Position numbers and translations under genes: made by a program. Shown piece after piece: positions 45,711 to 56,776 of a stretch of 64,000 bases of DNA. This stretch comes from Holothuria scabra. Its lineage: Eukaryota; Echinodermata; Holothuroidea; Aspidochirotida; Holothuriidae. Location: the NCBI GenBank assembly GCA_037179385.1, contig CM074185.1, positions 51,587,000 through 51,650,999 of the forward strand. The letters run 5' to 3'. Positions within the stretch are counted from its first letter, which is position 1. Each line of letters begins with the position of its first letter. The notes under the pieces are model-generated. The model was given only the letters and a program-made list of their open reading frames with translations. It was not told the origin of the DNA and made no database searches.

Positions 45711-47247
45711 GTAAGGGCTCTTTAACAGTACGTGCCAAAATCGACAAGGCAAGGCAAGCCAGATTATAACCCTTGGAAACAACCATAAAGCCAAACACCA
45801 AGACCACCATAGCAAACGAGGCAAAAGCAGCCAACACTGAACAATTACCTTGCACGGTGCAATACTTGCAACACCGCGAACTGATTACTCCCATTCATCT
45901 GGATTGAAGTTTTTTCTTCCACTTGGGCAGTCTCTTCTCCACTTCAGATTCTAACTTTTGATGGCTGGCCACCCAGATAACTAACGTCTGACCTCCCCCC
46001 AAAATTAGGGCTCCTTTTTCTAACCAGATTTCATCCACATATTAATTATGAAGTTCTTCCTACTTTCCTGTTCGAAGATTTCTCGATAACAAAACTTTTA
46101 ACCCCTTGTGATCTCATATAAGCATGTGCTCTCAGTTGACCTGTCAATTGACCACTGTTGACCATAATTTTAAATTTTATTTGAACTCTGGCGACCTACC
46201 ATTTGACCTCTGAAGACCTGTCATATTACCTCTGATGGCCTGGTTTTTTATCTCTGGTAACCTGGCTGATCTAAAAAATCCTTTTATTATGTTCAAACAG
46301 GAGCTCCTAATTTTACTTCAGGTGAAATTAAATGACCTTTGATCTCAAACAAAACAATTAGATTCTTCCTCTCGACACGACAAACCTGCATACCAAATCA
46401 TTACTAGCTTGAGATATTGTGTTTACAAGCAATTAGAGAGGCACTGTAACTCTCGTGACCTAACATGACTTTTTTCCTCCACCTAAGGCAATAACACAAC
46501 TGTAAGCTAAATATTTTTGTCCATCATTGCAGTTTTAGATTAAGTGGTAACAAGCAACTCAGGCTTGTAGGCAGGCAAGGTACTGGAGGAGGCAAAGGTC
46601 TTTGTGTAGGGGCGGCGGGCACGGAAAAGCCTTTTAGGAGGCAAAATGAGCAAAGCTGCTGAAAACAAACTTCAAAACCTCTAGCGGGTGACAAATTGGA
46701 AAGTGGAGCCAATTACATGGTTTTGTAGTGTAACCTCCGTTCTTTTTTTTTCAGCATAGCAAAGCTGTATACCAAGTGTGACTTGAAATATCTTATTTAC
46801 AAGGTTTTCGGATTTTGACCCCTGAAGACCTCAAATGACTTTTCCCCTCCACTAATATAAACAGAATTCTCAATCTAAACATGAAAAGTCTATAGAGCAA
46901 ATATAAAAAGTGTCGTTCTTTTTTATTTTGAAATATCGTGTTGACAAGAATATTGTCACAAATGCACATTACATACGCACATACAAACACAACATAGACA
47001 GTTTTAAAATTCCATTCGGACCCACAACAAACCAGTGAAACGAATACATGTCCGAGTAAGTCCATGTCTTTGCCCATCCTTCATTTTACTCTTATGGATT
47101 GAAGGAGCAGATATGCTCTCTAGGTTGGCGTATGTTTCATTTTCTACTTTATCCATTGTTCAATTTCATCTGTACTTCTTCCGAACCTACTTAAAACTCG
47201 GTGTTATTAATCCAGCTGCAGAAAATCCAGCCACGTATCTACAGTAG

Positions 47248-47370
47248 CTGTCACGGTCATCTAGCCAGTAACGATACGTATCAATCGTTCCCATAAACAG
47301 TGGCTAATGTCACGATCGCTTAGCCAGGAATGATGATTATTAATTTTTTCCCATACTAGTGGTTTTGTGT
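47248..47370. repeat. Dispersed CTAGCCAG repeat, two tandem units
   Basis: TGTCACGGTCATCTAGCCAG and, about 60 bases on, TGTCACGATCGCTTAGCCAG are each followed by AATCGTTCCCATA- or TTTTTTCCCATA-like sequence and AGTGG. A related block is at 37350-37425, and an inverted one (TGGTTAGATGACCGTGACAG) is at about 57330-57350. Confidence 0.5.
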
Positions 47371-50256
47371 CGCCAAGGAAGTCAGAGGCATAACAGGATG
47401 AAAAATGAAGGAGAACAGGCCAACTCACATCTTCATAGGACATTCTCATGCCCAGATATATAATATGTTGAAGTTTATTCTCTCAAATTGAAATGGTACA
47501 TTGCGCAGTGATTTGTGGTGTCATTACTGTACTACTGAAATTACAGTCTTTGTATTTCTTCGTTTTTCGGTAAGTTACTTCACCTTGTACCAAATCGTGA
47601 TAGCACCCTTACTCGAATGGACTGATGTAATTAATTAAGCCCTTTTGTGGAACATGCTGTGCAAACAAACAGGAAGTGTTCAAGGTCGTGAAACATTTTC
47701 ACTTTTAAAGGGAAATAAAGCAGGTAATGTGAGTTGTACAACAAGAAAGTTAAAATTATTGCGTAAAAGACTAATTTGTCTATAGCGAATATATATATAG
47801 TGAATAAATTTCAACATTTTATATCTAGGCTCAAAAAATGGGAGATGGACTGTTGGAATTCATTTTAGTATACTTTACTTTAAAAGTGGCAACGTTCGTT
47901 TCCTGTTTCCAAATTACTGAAACAAAACCAGGGTCTAAAGATTGTGTGACATGTCAGCAAAATGTCCTGACTTTACATGGCAGATAAGGGTATGCTTTCC
48001 TCGTGGGAAATCCGTTGAAGTCATGTCAGTATCTTTGGAGGTTCTCAAGATAAACCACCTTCAAAGTTTGAATGTTTCTGAAGAAAATTGGTAAAATAAT
48101 AAGGTGGGGTGTTGCACAGTGATGACATTTCTTTTGTTAACCCTGCATTAATTATTTCTCTTTTCAGGGTTCCATGTGATATTTTATCTAGAATTAATTA
48201 AGTAGCTTGTAAATTCATGAAAAAGCAATCATGCATCCCACAAGACTTGTAAATTACATTAAACAATTGGGGGAAGAGTAGATAGTTTCCAAAATACCAA
48301 CGTTCAAAGATTGAGTCCAATATTTATTGAAATGTGAAAGTTTCGTATAAAAATCCTCTATTCTCCATCCTACTCATTAGCTAACATCCAATCACTTTAC
48401 CTTTCTAATTTAAAACCAAACATATAAGAACCATTAGCCAAAAGCTTTTCGTGCAGGGTGATATGTACTTTAGCTGTAATTGCACAAACGACCTAAAATC
48501 ATTCCCAAATTCATGGGTTTGACCCAGAAGAAGTTTTGTTAATAAATATTATCTCCGTCATCGTACGACAACTGTAGCAACTAGTTTATTTACAAATACC
48601 ACTTTTGTCAAAATTTTTGCCCCACTTTGTCGCAAATACAACTTTATCACAATCATCGTCCACTTTTGTCACAACGGAGGTCACGGCTTTTGTCACAATT
48701 TGACAGGACACGACTTTTGTCACACACATTTTACCCAATTTCGTCACACACGTTGAGAAAAGCCTTGAAGTCATACACAGTACGTTTTAGGTAGTTGAAG
48801 CACGATTATATGTTCAGTTTCGAGCAAATCACCTCTGTAAGCTGTAATATTCACAGGAAGAGGGAAAGGAGCCCCCTCATCCCCAATAAATTTACCACGG
48901 TGGTTTCGTGCACCAAGTTGTGCACGGGAATTATGAAAGGTTTTGATCTTGCCCCTCACTCCAATTTTGAAGACCACAAGGATTTCTTCCATTAGGGCTG
49001 GAAATGAGAATCTTGTTTCCATTTGAAATAAAATTGTAAGACATTACCTAGAAACAATTTTGAATCAGAATTTGAGGCCAACATTTTATGACCATGTAGA
49101 AATGCTTAAAGAAGGTGCTTCGAAAATTAGTTGTTGACTCAAGTTAGTGAATATCCCAATAACTTTACGGCGTATTCAGACCATAAAGTGCGTGGTATAT
49201 TTGTAATATCCGTCCAGCCGAAAAATCGCGCTAGTCACGTTTAATGCAGTAATAAAAAGGTCGAAAACTGTGTAGCACTGGCACAATATGTAGGTAAACA
49301 AGTTGATTTATAAAGATTGCTTTCATTCAGGAGAGAGTTCTGCAACTTTTCGGTAAGTACCCTTTGTAAAGCGACAAAATATTATCTGATCACAAACCGC
49401 CAGTCCAATCGAGCAACAAACGCGTGTCTAATACACTACTTGACTGACTCGCGTATATTACAGAATATACATATATATGGTCATAGATTTGGAAATGAAC
49501 AAAAAACTTCATTTTATTGAGCAAAGGTGAACTCTCACTCTTGCACATGAAAAACAGAGCAACGTACCTACAGCAGGTAGTCGTACAAATGTCGGTACAA
49601 ATGATTTTTTACCTCAATATTTTACGTCAACTGTCATCTATATCTACCCAGGGTACCATCGTTTGATTTTATAAAGCCATTCCTCTGGTTATTTTACACG
49701 GTGGCGTACTTATAGGGGGCTGGAGACGATCCTTGGCTCTGAAAAATAAAAAATTACAAAATTTGCTGCATGAAACATCAATCAACTACAGTGCGGAATT
49801 CCCGTTTTTTTTTTCATTAAATTCCGAATGCTGTCTAATAAAAGGTTTTCGTTATGATTTGTTTAAAGAAGCGAAGTTTTCCGAGGGCTTCGCGCGCCTC
49901 AAATTGCAATCTTTTATGCAGTTAGTGCTCGCTCAAAAACAAGTTTGGTAAACATTTTCGGGTCGCTGCTGTGCCGTCTTCCTGAATTTTGTCAAACAGG
50001 TCGCAAAATTTCGTAAACGTTCTATATATAAGAGGCATCAATCGGCATACCATAGATAACATCGTGTAAGAACAACAATCGAGAGTCCCCCTAAAATCCT
50101 AGATACATGATAATAGGAAACGTAGATTCTTTAATAATCCTCCAAATTTTCAAATTTCTTTACAGGTAACCAAGAATCTAAATTTTTCTGCAGTACAAGT
50201 CCATATTTAAAACTGCTCAGGTTTTGACTAATTTTCACATGTGCGCTTGTAACCTT

Positions 50257-50924
50257 CAACTCAAACTTGATGTTCACATTAACAAGGTCATGATAACTTC
50301 AAAGTAAACGTTCTTTTTCTTCAATGTTTGAAAATTGCCATTTAAAGCGATAACTTTCATTCAGTCGATGAAAATTATCACCAAACTATGAAAATTAGTC
50401 ACGATTTTGTATGTGTACAAAAAAGTGTGCGTTTGAAATGACGCATGTTCAATTGCTTTTCAATTTGCTTGTCCAAAACGTTTTTACTTCGAGAAGTGGC
50501 CGAAATTGGTAATTAGGAATTTTTGGCTGCAACGATAGCTTTTATGCAAGTTAGCAACCATGTGTCATTAAATTTTGTAACTTTGTCATTCAACTCAAAC
50601 TTGATGTTCACATTAACAAGGTCATGATAACTTCAAAGTAAACGTTCTTTTTCTTCAATGTTTGAAAATTGCCATTTAAAGCGAAAACTTTCATTCAGTC
50701 GATGAAAATTATCACCAAATTATGAAAATTAGTCACGATTTTGTATGTGTACAAAAAAGTGTGCGTTTGAAATGACGCATATTCAATTGCTTTACAATTT
50801 GCTTGTCCAAAACATTTTTACTTCGAGAAGTGGCCGAAATTGGTAATTAGGAATTTTTGGCTGCAACGATAGCTTTTATGCAAGTTAGCAACCATGTGTC
50901 ATTAAATTTTGTAACTTTGTCATT
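50257..50924. repeat. 334-bp perfect-period tandem duplication
   Basis: 50257-50590 and 50591-50924 are two copies of one 334-bp unit starting CAACTCAAACTTGATG and ending TTTGTCATT. I see only a handful of substitutions (for example GCGATAAC/GCGAAAAC, CAAACTATG/CAAATTATG, GCATGTTC/GCATATTC). The unit has no coding content I recognise. Confidence 0.93.
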
Positions 50925-51104
50925 ATTTTGGAATTTAGTTAATGAGTTTAATTTAAAGTAAACATATATGTAAAAATGATATTGTTGGTTAGTTTTTGTG
51001 TCCACAGTTTTGGCACAGCATTTTGAAGTTTCAGCTGTGGCCATTTTACAAATTTTAATGAACAATGGGTTGTTTAACATGCCGAATGGAACCTACTGCA
51101 GTGA

Positions 51105-51165
51105 TACTTCCAAAGATATTACAAACGTGGGTTGGAAACTGGGCCGTAAAACTCACTAAATGACT
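51105..51165 (+). mobile_element. SINE 3' tail fragment
   Basis: GGAAACTGGGCCGTAAAACTC followed by ACTGACTGATTGG matches the 3' end of the tRNA-derived SINE family. Only the tail is preserved. Confidence 0.5.
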
Positions 51166-51268
51166 GACTGATTGGCTGCAATTAGTCAAAAGTTATTGTT
51201 ATGAGATGTTATAAAATAACTTTTTAAGCTTCATATACATAGAATTTTGCATATTTCTTTTTTCACAG

Positions 51269-51567
51269 AGACAAAGTGTCCTCGTCCCGGGAAAATTGAA
51301 AACGGGGAAACTATAGTCTCTTCTACCTCAGTAAATGGTACAACAACGTTTAGATGTCACCCTGGGTTTGTGATTGTTGGCAATGATGTCATTTCCTGTC
51401 AAGAAGATGGACAGTGGAGTGGAAGAATACCCTCATGCTACCAAAATTTAAGTCCATTCAATAATAAAATTGGAGCGGACATATATTTCTTGTTTGATGC
51501 ATCAAACAGCGTCGGAATGAATCATTTTCAAGTTTCTAAACGATTCGCTGTATCGCTGGTTCGACAG
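51269..51567 (+). CDS. Exon 10 (cassette 2): CCP module 7 and start of vWA2
   Basis: 299 nt, phase 1 to phase 0, between TTTTTTCACAG and GTATTT, exactly the length of exon 6. The CCP part has KCPRPG, FRCHPGF, ISCQEDG and GQWSGRIPSC. The linker QNLSPFNNKIG precedes ADIYFLFDASNS, so the DxSxS metal motif is intact (51496-51510), unlike exon 6. The domain can plausibly bind a divalent ion and a ligand in the way known for factor B and integrin I domains. No basic cleavage site is seen in the linker. Confidence 0.87.
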
Positions 51568-51968
51568 GTATTTAATGTGCCTTAAAATGTATCCTGAATA
51601 AGCAGATCCTTACAGGAAAAGTAACAGATTTTGTATGAATTTGTTAATGAACAGATACCATATACGAATTAATCATTGCTTGAGGCTGCTTTGTATCTGC
51701 AAAATTGCTACCGTAGCACAGTACACTGCCGCAGCCAGAAATTGATAACTGAAAGGGGCCTGGGGGAAAAGAGTTAAGTTACCATCGTACTTCAAAGTGA
51801 TTCTGTATACAACTTGGCTTCTCTAGATAGGCAACGTATGTCTTCAATGAAGGACACACTTTCTTCTCCGTGATGTCATCTTAAAATAGATCATGCGCAT
51901 ATGATCTACTCTAAGATCTAGTCAATTTTTGTAAAGTTTGAAACATCTTCTCTTTGTTTTCATTGCAG
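51568..51968 (+). other. Intron 10
   Basis: 401 bp. Its start is similar to intron 6. No repeats were recognised. Confidence 0.6.
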
Positions 51969-52107
51969 ATTGGAGTTACAAGTTCAGCCAACTCTTTAAG
52001 AGTTGGAGCTGCTTTCTTTTCTTACTTACCAGAGATTGCTTTCCTCCCTTTAAGTTTCAGAGCAACGAATGAGGTCATCTCTGCCATTAATCACATACAG
52101 TTCACAG
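51969..52107 (+). CDS. Exon 11 (cassette 2): vWA2, second segment
   Basis: 139 nt, phase 0 to 1, between TTTCATTGCAG and GTACAA. Encodes IGVTSSANSLRVGAAFFSY and the helix ATNEVISAINHIQFT. Length, phase and most residues match exon 7. A run of G follows shortly after in the intron (52125-52140). Confidence 0.85.
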
Positions 52108-52482
52108 GTACAAGTGTTGTGACGTGGGGGGGGGGGGGGGGTATACGTATATAAGGTGTCCATGAAGTTGGCTTTCTATCCTGCAAATACGGATTGAACA
52201 TTACGGTATGAAATGACTGTCGTAAAGGCAGTCGTTCTCAAGGATAATTTAAAGTTGGTTTTGCTTTTTACAGTTAAAATCCCGATTGACACCGACTTTG
52301 CTTAACTATTGCATCCCGATAGAAAAATATACATCAATTTAAGACATGAAATTTTAAGCTTTTGCAAATTTTGTAATGGAAGTTTTACTGCACATCAAAC
52401 TTGGAATAGCATTTTCTTAAAAAGAAAAATTTGAAGTAACTGTTGTTAATTAAAACTGTTATACGGACTTTCCTCTAAACAG
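52108..52482 (+). other. Intron 11
   Basis: 375 bp, with a poly-G run near its start. I see nothing else. Confidence 0.6.
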
Positions 52483-52590
52483 GTGGTGGCACAGACATCA
52501 ATGAGGCTCTAATACTTATGAAAGAGGTAATGATTCCAATTGGCCTGGGTCGAAAAGGCGCCTTTAAGGCAATTTTCCTTATAACTGACG
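52483..52590 (+). CDS. Exon 12 (cassette 2): vWA2, third segment
   Basis: 108 nt, phase 1 at both ends, between CCTCTAAACAG and GTAAGA. Encodes GGGTDINEAL and FKAIFLITD. The threonine metal ligand is present (ACA at 52491-52493), where exon 8 has Arg. Together with DASNS and LITD all three parts of the MIDAS are in place. Confidence 0.85.
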
Positions 52591-55500
52591 GTAAGATTGT
52601 CCTTCTTTGAATACATAGTTGTAAATGAAAAAGACCGTTGGGAAATGCGTGAAGTGTACCTTCAGTCTTCGTGGAAGTTGTGAAATCAATGGGTTTTACA
52701 TAAGAAAATGCAGAGCAAGTGTATGAACTTTCACTGGGGAAGCGAAAACAGTGCATAGGTACATTTAAATTTGTGACCTAGCCAGAAGTACAAAAGTGTT
52801 AAGCTTGTTTATTCGTTTTAAAGAAATGATCGATAAAAGCGGGCAAAAATCTATACAAATGAAACAAGTTCTAATTTGAAATTATTTTCCAAAATCGATG
52901 TCTTTTCACCATTTTTACCAAATATGTCTTTTCCCCTGGGGGTTCATGTCAAAAGTACCCAAAGAGAGTGCACTTTGCAATAACCCCAAACTATTTGTCA
53001 TACATGCCAATGCTTGTGAGTCTATTTTTACTCCACTAAACGTCACACCTGTGAAAAGGAGTATGTCCTTGTGTGAGGAGTGTAAATTTGAAAATTACCC
53101 CAAATTCTTCTCTTACTCGTCGGTCCCTTTTCCAAAGAATAGCGCATGTGAATGTCTTACTGGGCTTTAGTTTTGTCAAAGAAGGGAACAAGTTGGGCTA
53201 AAAAAGCTGAAAATCCATTTTGTAACTGTAACTTGTTTTGACGTTATTACTGGTAACTCCAAAAGCTTTCATAATCCTAACATTTTGAGCCTTTCCCCAC
53301 AAAAGCATCACAAAATAATGAGTAAAGAAATTTATGAGTTGTAATTAATGATTGGTAATGCATGAGTCGTAAAGAATGAATGCTAATGAAGACGAATAAG
53401 TGGTAATGAATTAGTGACAATGATCTGAGTCATAGTGAGTGATAGATAACGTGGGATAATGAATGAGTGATAATGAGTTGTATAAAATAAGTGGTAGTTA
53501 ATGAGTGATAATAAATGAGTGATAATAAATAAACACTAAAAAGGAACGAATCGAAGGAACCAGATATTAATATCAATAGCACAGATGATACCGCTGCCTT
53601 GAATGCTTCCATATTTCATTTCATTTATTTCTTTCATCACTCAAATGTACACAATGACATAATTTATGCATATTTAGAGAAAATATAACGGGAGTGAAAA
53701 GAAGTTCAACTAAAAGCCAAAGGCTTTCTAAAAAGGCTCTCCTAAAAGGGAAATAAAAAGCTGAACAATTAAACAACAAACATAATTAATAATAGAAACT
53801 TTTTCGCTAGACAACTTCAGGTAAGGTATTTTAAGGCATGACAAATACAATATGAAAAGGTAACACAAACCACATTACGCTAAATGTAGTTGGCTACTAT
53901 AAAGGAAGAACAGTAAGAGGACTTATTGTAACTTTTTTTCTGAGCGTTGGCTCATCTCAGGTAAACTTTCCTAAATCTTCAACTGAAGCTTCGTTTGAGC
54001 TGAGTGAAAGAATTGTAATTACATTTGCTTTTTCAGATAGCATTTATAATGGTGCAAAGATCACAACAGCTTACAAAAACAATGTCATATACTTCAAGGG
54101 ATTTTAGGATAGCTGGTATAGTTGTTGTCTGTTGACAAAGATGTTGCAAGGAGAATGTCCTTTCACACAGCCGGATACCCTGCGCATTACATGTAATGGA
54201 ATGTTAGGCATACTGCAATTTTAACTTGCATAAGCTTTTTAGGAATACCGCAATATGGTTTCAATGGCTTTTTCGATTTCGATTTGTAAGTGCTGACGTC
54301 ACAACCCCTCTCTTCTCTTGACTGCGGGGTTAAATTACAGTTTAGTACTTACCGCTATCTGAGATCACTGAGCTGACAACTGACGTAACCACTATTGATT
54401 TTTGCCAGGAGTCGGCGTAGACGTCAGTCATGACGTCAAGTGGAAACACTCTATAGGTCAAATGTTGAGGAACAGTTAAAGAGAGCTTGTTGATGATGAC
54501 CCATGACCAATACGACGTACTTAAGAAAACAAGTGACAGGTGTGAAATTATTTTGGGAACGCTGCTTAGTAAAATATATAAGAGGAATACTATTTTCAGT
54601 TTTAAGTGATTGGAAAATTCCTATTCATTTGATCATAATATACATAGATTGCAAGACATTAAGTGTTCAATAGCTAAACATATTTAGGATTGGAACTGTT
54701 TACTATGTGACCGGGCGAAAAATAAGTGTTTACTTGCTAAAGACGTTGCTAAACACATAATTTTGTGATTCATATTGTGTAAAGCTTTATGCGTATAACA
54801 ATACAACTTTCGTCGTACTCTAGGTTGTTATTTGCGTTCTGGGCTGAACCTTATGCGTTAAAGGTAAGGAGCAGTTCCCCCGAACTTATTTTGAAGAAAA
54901 AGCTTAATAAATCAATTTTCTTCTCATTTCTCTTCAAAGTATCTTTAATTACATTTTATGGCTTAACGATTGCATCTTCAAGGTAAACCAAGCAGTTAAT
55001 TCTGGTAAATTTCACATTTGAAGAGAAAAAACATTGTCACATGACTCCCACCAGCCAATCATGAAACTGGACAGTCTCCTACACTTCAATTTGGGATGAC
55101 TGCTCCTGCCATTTAAGCTAAATTACTTTGAGTTAGTTGCAGAAGAGATATCATGCTTGCCAAGTAGGGAGGACCACTCGATGGAATGCGCAATCACATA
55201 TATGACATATTGTTGTTATCATTTACTTGGTACACAATGTTGTTGTCGAGGCAGATGCCTTCCAGTGGGCACTCGCTTTGCTTTCTGCAATTACAGTTGC
55301 TTTGCGTTGCTGGTTGTGCTTCCTGTGTGGCCAATATGTATTTGTTGTGCGCTGATATAGATTGGTTATGTTTGCCCTGCAGCTGTAACTCAATATCACC
55401 GTTTTTCTGTTGAGTAGAGTATGTAGTTTGTGTCCAGGTGGATAACAGGTTATGAATACCCCGCGTTAGCTACATCCCATCTTTATGCGGCCAGCTAATT

Positions 55501-56067
55501 TCATAAAATGGACAATAATCTCTTATTTTGGTGATTTAGAATGTTTTCATATGTATATTGTTGACTCTGCTCATGTAGCCATTAGCAGTATGTAAAACTG
55601 CATTAATTGCTCAAAAGAAAGGAGAGAAAGGGATTTGGATTCTGGGCTCAACGACTCCTCACGGATTAAATTAGGATGGTGGATACCTTTGTCAAAATAA
55701 AAGGTGTATCTTTCATTTAGTTTTATCCTTCTTCTGTCTGTTAGTTTTTGGTTGGGTTCCATTTTTTTTTACTATTTATTGTTTGATTGATGTGACATTC
55801 TTTCATTGTATATGCGGCTATTGTCTAGCTCCTTATTTGCTTTCTTCTTGTCCAAGTAATCATTGAGAGCTTTGCCAATTCCTGGGTGTTAATTGTATTC
55901 TTTCTTCTGCTATGCATTTGGATTTGATTAAAGGAGGCGGATGTTTTTCATGGTCATGAATTTCGACTTTCTTGGTGAACGAATTCTTGATGTACAAAGG
56001 CACCAGGTAACGGTGGTGTCAACTTTAAACTTCGTGATACATTCTCTTTTTAATATCTTCTTTATAG
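52591..56067 (+). other. Intron 12
   Basis: A 3477-bp intron. The first 130 bases resemble intron 8. It contains the TGAGTGATAA-type stretch at 53325-53530. No counterpart of the 1.35-kb TIR element of intron 8 is present, so that element inserted after the cassette duplication, or was lost here. The rest has no recognisable feature. Confidence 0.6.
53325..53530. repeat. TGAGTGATAA-type degenerate minisatellite, cassette 2
   Basis: Irregular 10-20 bp units built from TGAGTGATAATGAATGAG-like words run for about 200 bp. A shorter relative lies in the equivalent intron of cassette 1. Confidence 0.6.
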
Positions 56068-56274
56068 GTGACGCGTACGTACATAACACATCCAGACATG
56101 TAGCGAGCAATTTGAAATCTCTTGGAATAAAAATATATTGTGTGGCTATAAAAGGAAACAGTATTAGCAGGGACCTTCGTGAATTAACCAGCAAACCCCA
56201 TACAGAACACGCTTTTGTCTTGAGTGACTACGGATCTATCAAACGATTGGTACCCGAGATTATCTACAAATCAG
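56068..56274 (+). CDS. Exon 13 (cassette 2): vWA2, last segment
   Basis: 207 nt, phase 1 at both ends, between TTCTTTATAG and GTAAGG. Encodes VASNLKSLGIKIYCVAIK, RDLRELTSK, HAFVLSDYGSIKRLV and EIIYKS, closely parallel to exon 9 and of the same length. Only one cysteine remains, so it has no partner inside the domain. It joins the protease exon as Lys-Ser-Val-Glu-Cys. Confidence 0.85.
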
Positions 56275-56566
56275 GTAAGGACAGGTGTCTAATAATAACA
56301 CAGTGATTTAATTCTGTTGAATAACTAACAATGAAAGTCATTAATGTATAACTAGATGTATTGTACTTGCAAACAAATACAAACTGAAGGCACTGTAGAT
56401 ATAAGACGACAAGCGGAAAAGTGAACAAAAATCCGTTGACATCATTCAGCTAAAACTGCGCATTGCACATTCTCAAACCTATTTAAGCAATGACTGTCGC
56501 CTGCTTGGGAGATACCTTCCTCAGACAATGCATAATGTTGAGCTCGCGAAAGAACATTTTTACATT

Positions 56567-56776
56567 AGATAACGGTATGAGCATCAGCCTCTCACGCGGA
56601 AGGTCCGGGTTCTATTCCCAGGTCGTCATACCAAAGACTCTAAAAAATGGAACCTGCTGCCGTTGTGCGTGATGCTCCGCAATGGAGTAGGAATAACAAG
56701 CCAGTGAGCAACAACTGGGAAAAAGGCCGTCGCCGTCTTGAATTGAAAACTGGACCGTAACATTCTAAGTAACTAA
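56567..56776 (+). mobile_element. tRNA-Glu-like SINE
   Basis: CAGCCTCTCACGCGGAAGG and the B-box CCGGGTTCTATTCCCAGGTC are followed by CATACCAAAGACTCTAAAAA, GGAACCTGCTGCCGTTGTGC, GATGCTCCGCAATGGAGTAG, CAAGCCAGTGAGCAACAACT, AAACTGGACCGTAACATTC and a CTAAGTAACTAAC tail. It is the second-best copy of the family. The A box is lost. Confidence 0.75.

Larger units (their letters stand above)
45711..51268 (+). other. Intron 9, between the two cassettes
   Basis: A 5558-bp intron. It includes two adjacent copies of a GTCACG.TC.(T)CTAGCCAG repeat at about 47248-47370, a stretch of repeated CACTTTTGTCACAA words at about 48590-48750, the 334-bp tandem duplication (50257-50924) and a SINE tail at about 51120-51165. 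I see no exon in it. Confidence 0.6.
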
